Assembly (NCBI GenBank): GCA_015679605.1
Contig: JAAAVE010000345.1
Location: 1,513 to 21,889, forward strand
DNA from: Podila epigama
Lineage: Eukaryota > Mortierellomycota > Mortierellomycetes > Mortierellales > Mortierellaceae
DNA length: 20,377 nucleotides
Direction of reading: 5' to 3'
Below, one piece after another: positions 8,213 to 17,883 of the stretch (positions within the stretch are counted from its first letter, which is position 1; every line of letters begins with the position of its first letter). Position numbers and translations under genes: made by a program. The notes beneath the pieces were generated by a model that had not been told where the DNA came from, searched no databases, and was given only the letters and a program-made list of their open reading frames with translations.

Positions 8213-11200
8213 TTACGTACTTCCACCAGCCTTCCAGAAATGAAGCAGCTCCGTGTAGGACGAGAGACCCTGAACTGAAGTCTTGGATGTCTTGACCGTC
8301 GATGTCGCTTGTGAGTGCATCGTATCAAACGTCATTGCCCGCTGCATCGTCTTTGTTGCTGTACCACCATGGCCAGACACCGGAGGCGAAATAGGCGTCA
8401 CAGGGCTAGAGACCTTGGACACCCCTGAGGATGTTGTCGTCGTTGTCGTCGTTGCTGTTGTTGTTGTCGGCATCTTTGTCTGTGTGGTCTCTGGTACGCT
8501 TGTACTACCACTTCTACTACTGTTATGGAAAGACTTTTTGGCCGATGCAACTGTCGAGGATTGAGCCGAGGCGGTCAATGTAGAGATACTTGGACTCAAA
8601 ACCTTCTCGTCCCGACCATCACCTACAGGTCTCACCGGTTTCAAGGCCGAGAGAACGTTGGCATCAAAGTTGGGTAGCGACACGCGACGAAGCCGCGCTG
8701 AACCATTGGGTGCAGAGGATGACAGCTGCGACCCTATGGAGCTGGAGGATGCTTCTCTTGCTGCAGCCTGCTCCTTTGCCGAGATGTAAGACGTGGTGGG
8801 CACGTACGACGTCGAAGGCTTATACACCGAACTACGCTCAAAGTCTGCATTCACAGACCCTACCGCTCCACCTCTTGTCCCAACTCCACGACTACCAGGG
8901 ATCTGAATAGGAATCGTACCAGTCTCTGGTTCTTGCCCTCGTCCTCCTCTAACTTCTGCAGCTCGTGATGACCATACTGGTTTGGCCTGAGCTTGGGTGA
9001 CAACACCTTCCAAAGGAGCCGACATCATGGCCTTGGTGGCTACATGTTGTCTCTGCACCAATGTGGAGGGTGTGGACTCGACCTCGAGCATCATTATGCC
9101 TTCCTCGTTGTCAGATGAGCTGCTACTACTGCTACTACTACCACTATCATCACCGTTGTTGGGTGCATTGGTAGAGTCAGCCTTGGATTCATGACCCGAG
9201 AACAACAATGAGGTGACCGAGCGATGATTCGAGTTGGAGGGGAAACCTGCAAATGTTCCTGCATGCTGGACATATCCCCCACTTTTTTCTTCTCCTTGGT
9301 TAAATAGCGGCTGTTGTTGGTACTGTTGCTGGTGCTGTTGCTGCTGCAGCAATTGGTACATACTCTCAGGGCGTGGTCTCCGAGAAGCAAGGACAGTCTC
9401 CAACGCTCCGAGACGACCTTCCATCTTATCAAAGCAACGCTCAAGTCTGGCCGAAGTCTGCTCCATAGCTCTCACCCGCTCTTGGACGCGACCTTCAATC
9501 TCACTCAAGAGTTTCGCGTGCATCTCAGCCTCAATCCTGTCAACTCTCTTGCTGATTCGGCCATCTACCTCATCCACCGTTTGGAAGAGCATCAATTTGG
9601 CGTCACGCATCTGCCCAATCAAATCCGTCAAGAGACCATCATTCAGCTCTTGGTATCGCGTTCCAAGCATCTGGAGCTCATTCCGAAGCTCTACAATCGA
9701 TGACCGATCCACCAAGGCAGTCGAGGTGGCTGTTGGCGAGAGCGGTTCGTTCGTCTCCAAGTTCTCCAGGTATGCACCTCCAGCCCTCTTTCCGACCCTC
9801 TCGTCAATATCGCGGTATTGGTCCATCGCACCCGATATCCGGAGTTCTTCTCCCTTGATGGTGTCTTCACCTACATCATCGCCTGCCCGTACCCCTTGCA
9901 TTTTGGACTTGTGCGTCTTGGCCACCTGGTGCACCTTTTGAGCAATCGTGTTCTGTGCACCATGAAGGTCTTTCACCTAACAACAAGGCGCCATCAGGAT
10001 GAAATCCCAACCCTATTAGTATTTTTTTTTTTTTTATGTGCCACATTCTGTCGAGAACCGTATAAAAATGAAAATGATATAGAATATAATTATACCTTGG
10101 ACTCAATGTCGACCAACTTGTAAGAGACAAGAACTTCCATTTGATTGACGCGCAGATCAAGATCTCCAACTTTTTCAGTGACTTGGGACAAGATCTCTTT
10201 CCGCAAAGCTAGGGACCCACCTGGGTTCTGATGTTCAGGCAGGGGTCTCGTCAACGACTCCATCATCGATCCTTCCCTAGGTTCTGTGCTGCCGTCAGGT
10301 GAGGACGACGGCGTCGGGAATGGAGCCCCAGATAGTGTGGCGGTCTGTTGTTCAAGTTTTTGAACACGATCGAGGAATTTTTGCTCCACCTCCTGAATCG
10401 CTTGCTGGATACGTTTATCAAGGTCGGACTTTACCATACCGAAAAACTCATCAATCGACTTTTGAGTGTCCTGACCGAATGAAACACCCCCATCGTCATC
10501 AGGCGACGATAAAGGACGTGCAGTAACAGCGCCTGCTCCGCTCAAGGACTTCTTAAGCGAATGAGAAGATGTAGAGGAAGAGAGGCTGTTCGCTGCAGCA
10601 GCAGCGGCGGCGGCACCCTCAATGACGCGTTTGACTTCCAAGTCTTGGATAGTGCTTTCTGGTGAGCCCCGCTGCATGGAGCGGTCCAACGACCGACCGT
10701 CAGAATCCCTTGACTCGGATAGCTCATGGGACAATGACGTTGTTGAAGACGGTCCTGTCGCTGGAGGAATATCAAAGCCTGTGGTCACTCGTGTCAGAGA
10801 GCTATTGGAACGTGGCCGACCGAGGAGAACTGGTGGGCGTGGTCCTCGTGGTTTGTTGTTTTCGCTCTGATTGGGGTCACTCATGTTAGTGTGTTGCTCA
10901 TTTTTGTCGTCACTTGGGTCACGCCGCATGAGGGATGAACTTGATGTCATAGATGAGGATAGGGGGCTCTTGAGACCCGCTGTCCAGTTCTCACCGATTG
11001 AGTTACGATTGAGGAATCTGGACGATCCTAGAGTTGGGTAGCTCGAGGGCTTTGTGAACACTGGCTCCTCGTCCTCTTCTTCGCGAATGACGTCCAGGAA
11101 GGGTGACCGGACCGAGAGCGAGCCGCTCAGCAGGTGGATGCTCTGATGGTCCATGTCTAGTTCGTTGTATTCGTGGTCACCTTCCTCTTCGTCCTCGTTA

Positions 11201-11505
11201 TCGAGAATGTCATCATCGTCGTCATCTCCGTCTTCGTCTTGGCTATAATGAATGGCGAGTTCATCTTCCGAATCGTCGTCGTCGTGAACGAGGTCCAAGC
11301 CTCCTAGTCCGCGTGGCCGACCATAGTGTTGTTGCAGGAACATATCTTCACTGTATTCTTCGTCTTCATCCATGGGGATATCTTCAAAGCCTTGTAGTTG
11401 TCGATGTGAACGTTGTGATGCGTGTTGTTGCTGTTGTTGCTGCTGCTGTTGTTGTTGTTGTTTCTGGAAATGTTCATTATAGGAGAGCTGAGGTTCGTAG
11501 TTCAT
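8213..11505 (-). CDS. Large acidic, Ser/Gln-rich coiled-coil protein of unknown function
   Basis: Exon 1 runs 11505-10096 and exon 2 9976-8213, joined in phase 0 across a 119-nt intron with a GTATAA donor, a TACTAAT branch-like site and a TTAG acceptor, giving 1057 aa. From the N-terminus: a poly-Gln tract (about residues 16-27); acidic stretches (about 45-120) with runs of Asp and Glu; Ser/Pro-rich disordered sequence; a helical coiled-coil block around 350-395 (SIDEFFGMVKSDLDKRIQQA begins it); a second around 435-495 that crosses the splice junction; a third at about 563-668 with regular hydrophobic spacing; a Gln-rich patch at 679-692; then Ser/Thr-rich disorder and the C-terminus ELLHFWKAGGST. 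No signal peptide, membrane segment or catalytic motif is visible. A cytoskeletal or scaffold role would fit but cannot be shown. I do not recognise the family. Confidence 0.8.
9977..10095 (-). other. Intron of the coiled-coil protein gene
   Basis: Minus-strand sense: donor GTATAA at 10095, an A tract (10022-10035), branch-like TACTAATA immediately after it, then TTGTTGTTAG at the acceptor. Coding frame is continuous on both sides (…DIESK / VKDLHG…), which supports the junction. Confidence 0.8.
11418..11463 (-). repeat. CAG/CAA repeat coding for poly-Gln
   Basis: On the minus strand, CAA and CAG codons alternate for about 12 codons near the N-terminus of the coiled-coil protein. The mix of synonymous codons suggests a maintained Gln tract rather than a recent pure-repeat expansion. 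Confidence 0.8.
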
Positions 11506-11645
11506 TGTGCTTTTTCACTGATCACTGTATGTGGAAGGGGGCTATGGCGACATAAATGCAGTTCAGTCGAGAGAAGCACAGCTAAGCAAAACGTGTTGAG
11601 GATATACGATATATATTTGTCTGTGCAGAGTTGTTGAAGGAGCAT
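11502..11645 (-). promoter_or_regulatory. Possible upstream ORF whose stop overlaps the main start codon
   Basis: On the minus strand an ATG at 11645-11643 opens a 47-codon frame (begins MLLQQLCTDKYISYIL) that ends with TGA at 11504-11502. This stop overlaps the main ATG at 11505-11503 as ATGA. If the leader is transcribed and unspliced here, ribosomes would end directly on the main start. Whether it is in the mRNA is unknown; it may be chance. Confidence 0.35.
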
Positions 11646-11777
11646 TTTGAGTACCTGTGTTCGTTTCTGTTATTCTTTTCTTTTCTTTTGGCAGGGTTGT
11701 TGTGATACCTGAAATGTGAGGAGGGTGTAGGGATGGATGGAGGATGAAGAGACAGTTGAAAAGTGTGGGTCAAAAGG

Positions 11778-11846
11778 GATGAATGAATGGATGAGTGAGT
11801 GGGCGAGTGGGTGAGTGGGTGAAGGAGTGAGTGAGTGCGAGAGTGA
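11778..11846. repeat. GAGT/GGGT/GAAT tetranucleotide minisatellite
   Basis: Imperfect tetranucleotide units (GAATGAAT, GAGTGAGT, GGGTGAGT) repeat without interruption for about 68 bp. The complementary strand is CACTCACTC-rich, like the leader of the monooxygenase gene near 3150. Confidence 0.75.
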
Positions 11847-12309
11847 AAAGAAAGGTAGGAAGAGAAAAGCGAAAGAAGAAGAAAAAAAGATCTCTCCCAA
11901 CTGCCAACCTACTCCATTGTCATTGAACTTGCTTTGAACCATTGTCCTTTTGTCTCAACGCTACCGACGTATGAGACAACGAAGTCACGGCCATGTCATC
12001 CATTTTTACCATCCACCTTTTTTTCATCTTCGCCATCCCTTCACTTCATCCCGTCTATCCTATCCATCCCAAAAGGACACACAAACCAGCCAGAGGACGA
12101 CGAGTCTTGAAAAGGGGTCAAAAAAAAAGTCAGTTGATTCTGATAGCGTGGGGGGTGGGGTGTGAATGACCACAAGGTAAAAATACACGCGCACTCAACA
12201 TTGCATCATGCCCTCACCCTATTCTTTGCTTTTGTAAACGTTCTCGTGAGTGTGTGTCTGTGAGTGCTGTGAGCTGTACTTCCTTGTGCTGACCATTGGT
12301 TGGATATCT

Positions 12310-12316
12310 TATAAAA
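12310..12316 (+). promoter_or_regulatory. TATA box candidate for THG1
   Basis: TATAAAA preceded by GGATATCT and followed within 30 bp by a pyrimidine-rich stretch. It is about 340 bp before the THG1 ATG, so use of this site would imply a long or spliced leader. Confidence 0.35.
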
Positions 12317-12653
12317 CTACGTGTTTACTTTTGCCGATCATCCAAGCAATCCCCTCACACCTTCCTCCTCTCTTCTTTACTTCCCATGCACACATGACAA
12401 TCCATTAACCCCACAACCAGCGATTCTCCTTCCTCCTTTTTTTGGGTTCGGTGCCTGGCATGAAGGGACACAAACACACACACGTGCACAAGAAAAAAGG
12501 GGCTGTTGCCACTAACCGGGTTTCGTGACTGCTAAATTCTTCAAATGTGTTTTGTATTTTTTTTTTTGGCACTCACTTGCATGGACATGCACATGCACAT
12601 GCTTTGACACATTGCTTCACAAAGACTTTACTTCAATTCGCGTCAACTTTCCC

Positions 12654-14017
12654 ATGGCAAAGTCAAAGTACGAATACGTCCGAGAGTTTGAGACTGAAGG
12701 TAAACTATTGCCTAACGTCTTTATTCTCGTTCGCATCGATGGCAAAGGATTTCACAAGTAAGTCTTGTCAACTCATAACTTGAGAGCAACCAGAGTTCCA
12801 ACGAGTAGAATACGACTTTTTTTTTACTTATCGCTTCCTCAATTGAACCTCCTTCAATACAATAGATTCTCTGCAGAACATGACTTTGCAAAACCCAATG
12901 ACGTCCGAGCTTTGAATTTGATGAACCACGCTGCCAGATCTGTCATGAACGAGTTGGACGATATCATGCTGGGCTTTGGAGAATCAGACGAGTTTTCGTT
13001 CCTCTTTCGTAAATCCACGGATCTATATCAACGCAGAGAATCAAAGATTGTTTCCACAGTCGTCTCATTATTCACTTCGGCTTATGTCTATTATTGGAAC
13101 GATTACTTTCCTGGAACCATTCGACCAAAATACCCACCTGTCTTTGATGGGCGAGCTGTTCTTTATCCGTCCGAAGTTGAAGTCAAGGATTACTTTGCTT
13201 GGCGTCAGGCCGATACCCACATCAACAACCTCTTCAACACTTCATTCTGGGCTTTGGTCGAAAAGGGAAAGATGAGTCCTCGTACAGCGGAAGCCAAGCT
13301 ATGTGTATGTTTTATCATGTCCTCCCACCTTCTCAATCTGCATCAGTCCAATTGTTGTTCCAATGAATCCTCTATTGAATCCTTGTCCATATCGATTGTT
13401 TTTGAACTCTCTAGGGGACAGACTCGAAACAAAAGAACTCGATGCTCTTTGAAGAATATGATATCAACTATAGCAAAATCCCAGCGATTTTCAGAAAGGG
13501 CAGTGTTTTGCTACGCGAACAGATCCCCAAGGACATGGACAAGGACGCCATCATCCCCTTATTACCAGAAACCTTACCAGGTTCCAATGTCGCAAAGGCG
13601 ACCCCTGTCACTGTTGATAGCATCACGACAAATACCTCTCTTCCTGAACCATCAACCACTATATTCTCAACAACTTCATCCACAGCATCAGCTGCATCAT
13701 CTGCATCAGCATCAATAGAGACCACTTCAGCATCCGAGTCACCATCGCCCTCAACAGCTGACACAATGGACACCCCATTGGAACAAGAACTAGATGGAAC
13801 AGTCAGTAGCGAGAGCAAAAAGAGATCTTCTTATGAAATTGATCAGGACACTGACAAGACAAAGGAACACCCCCATGCAGAAAAGAAGGCACAAAAGAGG
13901 ATGAAGAAGGGTGTGGTCATTGACTACATTGACATCATTGGCGAAAAGTTTTGGACTGGCCGAGGAGCATACATCATTGCACCTGAAAAGAAAAAGAGGA
14001 TGCGGGCCATTCTCTGA
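12654..14017 (+). CDS. THG1: tRNA-His guanylyltransferase
   Basis: Adds the extra G at position -1 of tRNA-His by 3'-5' polymerisation, needed for recognition by histidyl-tRNA synthetase. Exons: 12654-12757, 12866-13304, 13415-14017, all GT-AG and in frame, giving 381 aa. The start MAKSKYEYVREFE matches the family's N-terminus. Metal-binding residues sit at the canonical positions: Asp29 in VRIDGKGFHK, Asp76 and Glu77 in GESDEFSFLF. The motif WRQADTHINNLFNTSFW is at 147-163 and GTDSKQKNSMLF at 182-193. The segment NYSKIPAIFRKGSVLL (199-214) and the C-terminal VIDYIDIIGEKFW flank a Ser/Thr/Ala-rich insertion of about 130 residues (216-346), which makes the protein much longer than the usual 240-300 aa. 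AATAAA occurs at 14070-14075. The gene converges on the methyltransferase gene 150 bp downstream. Confidence 0.96.
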
Positions 14018-14166
14018 ACGGACAATGTGTGATTGAAATCGAGACCCTGTGAAGCGAGCCTTGCATAATAATAAAAAGTTATATAGAGAGAAAACAAAAT
14101 ATGCCGACTTTGGTAAGAAAGAAGAAGAAGAAAAAAAAAGAAAAACCTCCGAAACTCATTTTTCTG
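14018..14166. terminator. 3' region shared by THG1 and the convergent methyltransferase gene
   Basis: The spacer contains AATAATAAAAAG (AATAAA at 14070-14075) for THG1 and a purine-rich AAGAAGAAGAAAAA run near 14120-14145. No clear poly(A) signal for the opposite gene is seen within the spacer. Confidence 0.4.
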
Positions 14167-15393
14167 CTAGTTGCACAAAAGGCGATGGTGTCCCGCAATA
14201 TTGATAAAGCTATACTCGGACAAGCCAGGTGGGGTTGGTGAGATGCTCAACAGGTTTGGGATCAAGTTGAGCTCGGACCAAAACGGCCGAAGGTGGTGTG
14301 CCTCCAATCTTTCGAACCATTTCTTGAATCGCCGAAACCCCCGAATATCCATGCCCATCGCAGGCGACGTCAAGTGAATCTCCATCTGTAGCTGTGAAAA
14401 TGGGAGTACTCTGTCCTTGTACGTGTCCATGAGAGCGTCCATCGCCTCAAACTCGTAGCCTTCAATATCAATCTTTAGTACGTCTATCCATTCATGCCCA
14501 TTTTCATTCATGATCGTAGTCAACGTCTTCCAAACCGTCCCGTCGAGATCGACGCGATCCTCTTGAGCAATGAACACCTTGCTAAAGTGAATCCTTGGAT
14601 TACCCTTGGCATCTAATTCCAGTCAATCAAACGACATGCAATCATTAACGGTGGTCCATGCAAGATCCGCTTGCGCAAAACAAAAATTTAAAAAAAAGAG
14701 CTCATTACAAACAAGCACAATACAAACAAGCAAACAGGAAAATAACAAAATAAGGCATGTGCGAATAAACACTCCTTACCACCAGCAACACTATTGACTG
14801 AGCCATCAAAGGCCCAGACTTCACAATTGGTTCGGTCCATCATCGCGGCCTCAAACGAAGAATCATCAAAGACGCCAAGCGAGTAGATAATACATTTTTT
14901 CTCAGACGGCCTCTCCAGCTCAGACATGCCGCACATCCACTTGCCACCATCATTGTACCGTCCCACACGCTCAACCTCGAATGGGCAATTGAACGCTGGT
15001 TGAAAGTACCACCACCATGGCATTGCTCCATCCGATCTTGCCCACGGAGAGAAGCCTCTATAGAATGTATGAGCAAACAGGAAATATCTGTCAAAGATGG
15101 CTTTCTCTCTCTATGCCTCTCCATCCATGAAGTACGATTCTTCAACAGCACACAATCACTCACGGTTTGTCAAATCCATGTGACTCTAAAAAGATACTTC
15201 TCTGTGCGAGCTGTTTTTGGTAGAGCGATTCTGCCTTGACAAGGCGATTTTTAACATCCCTACAATTGTCGATGACGGCGATGGAGGTATGGACAGTCGA
15301 CCCATTGTACAGAGTGAGTGATAAAAGTACGAATATGATGATCACTATAAAGACACGAGGGCGTGCCAAGTGACGAAACAATGGTTCGGACAT
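14167..15393 (-). CDS. Membrane-anchored FkbM/METTL24-like methyltransferase
   Basis: Putative S-adenosylmethionine-dependent methyltransferase of the secretory pathway; acceptor unknown. Exons: 15393-15164, 15057-14780, 14612-14167, with GT-AG introns of 106 and 167 nt and preserved frame; 317 aa. Residues 13-29 (RVFIVIIIFVLLSLTLY) after a basic N-terminus form a signal anchor, predicting a type II protein with a luminal catalytic domain. The family signature RVGRYNDGGKWMCG is at 107-120, followed by a cofactor-loop-like IYSLGVFDDSSFE, an acidic strand end in VWAFDGSV, and LKIDIEGYEFEAM (215-227), the typical FkbM block. The domain is complete through the C-terminus. The signature with Asp-Gly-Gly-Lys-Trp is the METTL24 type, so that relationship is favoured over generic FkbM enzymes. 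A glycan or lipid-linked acceptor would fit topology but is a guess. Confidence 0.87.
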
Positions 15394-15815
15394 TGGGCGT
15401 GTAGTTAAAGAGTCGAGGGCGTATCAGGTAGTGATGTAGCAATGTGGCAAAATGGAAGGTGAATGAAGGGAAAACGGGTGAAAAGAATGAAAAGAGTGAA
15501 AAAGAGTGAAAAGATAAGAAAGAAAAGAAACAAAACGAACTGTGGTTTGCGCTACAATTGACCATTTCTGTTATGTTGCCTCCCTTCCATTCCCAAGTGA
15601 ACAAAAGTGTGCTCACATGTCAGGCATGAATGTTCTTTGTGTATGCATGCATTGTGGTTGTTTGTGTATGTGTGTGACCCGTTGGTGGTGAGCTTAGCTC
15701 CCCCACTTTCATGTTCATGATTGGTAAGGGTATGGTCGCACGACCGCCCATCCCTTGTTACACGCATACATGCCAATGTGTCAATGTTTCGCTCCCCCAT
15801 GGCGCCCCCCCTTCA
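15394..15815 (-). other. Intergenic region upstream of the methyltransferase gene
   Basis: The neighbouring genes are both on the minus strand. Next to the methyltransferase start the coding strand is strongly pyrimidine-rich (15470-15535: CTTTTCACTC-type repeats), as in a 5' leader. Further left of the WDR53-like gene's end there is GT/TGCATG simple sequence (15635-15680). No gene seen. Confidence 0.5.
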
Positions 15816-17883
15816 TTAAATATGATAAACAGCGATTCTACCCTGCAGCTTCTTGTCACCAGTCCTTGGATGTGTGCCTGCCACAAACAACTTGTTGGCA
15901 TCACCACTCTCTCCGGCCGGTCCTTTACTAGTCGTGACGCAGTTAAGACGCTCAAAAACATCCGACGCACGGAACTCTGTCAATGGCTCAGCTGGTCTGC
16001 CCATCGGCAGGGGCTCGTCTTTGCCTTTTGACAATTGCTTGGAGCACTCGTACCGTGTAGCGTGCTCATCCCAAATGGCAATTGTTCCATTGCTGGCTGA
16101 AGTCACAAGCCAATCTGGGTTGAATCCTGCATACTCTCTATTGAAAGAGAATACGTAGTTGGAAACGCGGGACATGTATATTTTTTTTCTTGGGTTAGTC
16201 TTTGCTTTGAGATGCTTGGGACCAGAAATTGTCAAGATTGACACGTATATCTCAAAACTATGTTCTTACATTGATGCGATGGGCATACCATGTGCTTCCA
16301 CAAGTCTACCCCCTAAAAGCCATCCATCGCCTCCGCTACTCGTGGCCTTCTTCTTGTTCTTCTTGGAGGCCGGGATCACCTGAGGCACCTCAGAACCATG
16401 ACCATCACCGGCAGTCTTGACCGGTGGAGCTGTTGGGGGATCAGATGAAAGATGCAGGAACTGGATTGTGCCATCACCAAGACCAATAGCAGAGCGTGTG
16501 CCCGATGGATGGACCGCAATCGAGTGAACAAATGGAGGGTTGAACAATTGCTTAGCGGAGACTCCTGCAGGCAGAGGTGTGTCTATGTCAAGAATGGATA
16601 AAAATGGGGAGGTGAGGGGCATGAGATCTCATATGTTGTTGGTTTTTCGTGTTTGCGGCGTCCATGATATGACCCTATTTTTACCTGTCTCAATCAGCTG
16701 TGTAGCGCGACCCTTGTAAAAGTCCCAGGCAACCGCCAGCTTGTCCATGCCTCCAGAGAGAGCTACATAGCAGACAAATTGATGAACAACAACAACAAAA
16801 AAGAGTTAGAGTCTTTCTTTGCAGACCCAAAAAAAATAGAATAGGTTGCAAGAGTTACCTTGAAGATCTTTCTTGGGAATGAATTGCAACGACATGACAA
16901 TCTATATATCGAAAAAGGAGGATAGCGGGCATTAGAAACGTATGGCAAGAAGTTATTCTCTCGTAAAGGTACCTCAATTAGACCCTACGTTGTTATGCTT
17001 TCGAGCAAGTGGCCGCATCCACTTATGTGTCTTCAAATCAAGGACGCGAACATCGCCCGCGTCATCACAACTCGCAAGAAAAGTCCCTCTATAGTTCACT
17101 TGAATCTATTTTTTTTTTTTTTTTTTTGAATGTGAGCAAGAGTCAATGATCGCCTGTCAACAAGTCGGATTGAAAGTCGAGCAACCATGATAAGTCTGCC
17201 TTGCCTTACTTGATTGATCTCATCCTCGGCACCATCGTAGATCTTGGTAGCAGACTCGGTCGCGGACAGGATGAGTGCTTCCATGCGCAAGTCGTACGTG
17301 TAGATTTTTTGACCAGAGCCAACGTAAATCGTATGGGTGTCTGCTGGTGTGAACGACGTCGTTGTCACCTGTTGTCGTCATCATGTATGGCCAACTGTGA
17401 GTTCTTATTGCCCCAGGTACGAGCACAAGTCAAATAAATAAATCATACAATTATTTAAAAAAAAAAAACTTTACGGACGACTCAAATGAAGTGAGAGCTT
17501 TGTGGACTTTTCCTGTTCGGATATCCCAGATGCGACATGTCTTGTCCTCTGGAATATATGTCAAAAAAACCAAGTCAGCAGATAGGTCACTCCTCGAATG
17601 CATAATTCTTCGTTTCCCAATAATAACACTTGCCTGATCCAGACGCAAGCATCCATCCCTTGCTGTCCAAGGACAGCACAGGCGCAACGTGCCCCAGTAG
17701 AAACGCAGCAGGGGTCTAGTCGATCGATCATATTTATTCGTCAGAATCATCACTAACAATGCACAACAAGTGCTCTCAGCATGAATGAGAGTCACGAGAA
17801 AAGTCAACAAGAATGTCAAGAAATGGGAGAGTTACATGTGTCATGTGTGATGCAATGAACGATCCAATTGGAGCCAAACCCAT
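15816..17883 (-). CDS. WDR53-like WD40 repeat protein
   Basis: WD40 beta-propeller homologous to animal WDR53; exact role unclear, with some WD40 relatives acting as ubiquitin-ligase adaptors. Nine exons: 17883-17836, 17715-17634, 17548-17475, 17368-17210, 17105-16989, 16901-16859, 16762-16685, 16582-16270, 16137-15816; phases agree at all eight junctions, 411 aa. Repeat hallmarks include LLGHVAPVLSLDSKGWMLAS, KTCRIWD, EINQIQVNYRGTFLASCDD (119-137), LARKHNNIVMSLQFIP, GGMDKLAVAWD, LFNPPFVHSIAVHPSG and TIAIWD. The order 'EIN…ASxDD…LxRHxN…SxxF' followed by 'LxNPxxxHSI' is the WDR53 pattern. A Lys-rich KKNKKK patch (about residue 270) could be a nuclear signal or a flexible loop. The second intron uses a GC donor. 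The start gives a 16-residue exon ending exactly at a GTAACT donor. The animal protein is about 360 aa. Confidence 0.9.
17106..17209 (-). other. Intron with an A19 tract directly before its acceptor
   Basis: Coding strand: GTAAGG donor, CATTGACTC branch-like site, then CACATTC and about 19 consecutive A ending in TAG. The frame joins EDEINQ to IQVNYRG, which fits the family. The usual pyrimidine tract is thus replaced by purines. Confidence 0.75.
17549..17633 (-). other. GC-AG intron in the WDR53-like gene
   Basis: Coding strand: exon end GGATCAG, then GCAAGTGTT; the other end has CTGAC, a T7 run and TATTCCAG. Splicing here yields …ASGS-E-DKTCRIWD, matching a WD repeat exactly. The nearest GT (GTGTTA, four bases later) would break the frame. 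GCAAGT preserves every other position of the donor consensus, the usual pattern for GC-AG introns. Confidence 0.8.

Larger units (their letters stand above)
11506..12653. other. Divergent promoter region between the coiled-coil gene and THG1
   Basis: The flanking genes point away from each other. The left part contains a GAGT-type minisatellite (11778-11846) and CT-rich sequence on the minus strand, which fits a leader of the left gene. The right part has TATAAAA at 12310-12316, CT-rich DNA (12340-12440), a CACGTG at 12481-12486 and a short GCACAT repeat (12581-12603). Several short ATG-initiated frames precede THG1, but no protein-like frame is seen. Confidence 0.6.

Noticed and set aside
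12525-12653. Longer THG1 start that would add about 43 residues upstream
   Set aside because: The extension reads poly-Phe and Thr/Cys repeats from simple sequence, while MAKSKYEYVREFE matches the usual THG1 N-terminus.
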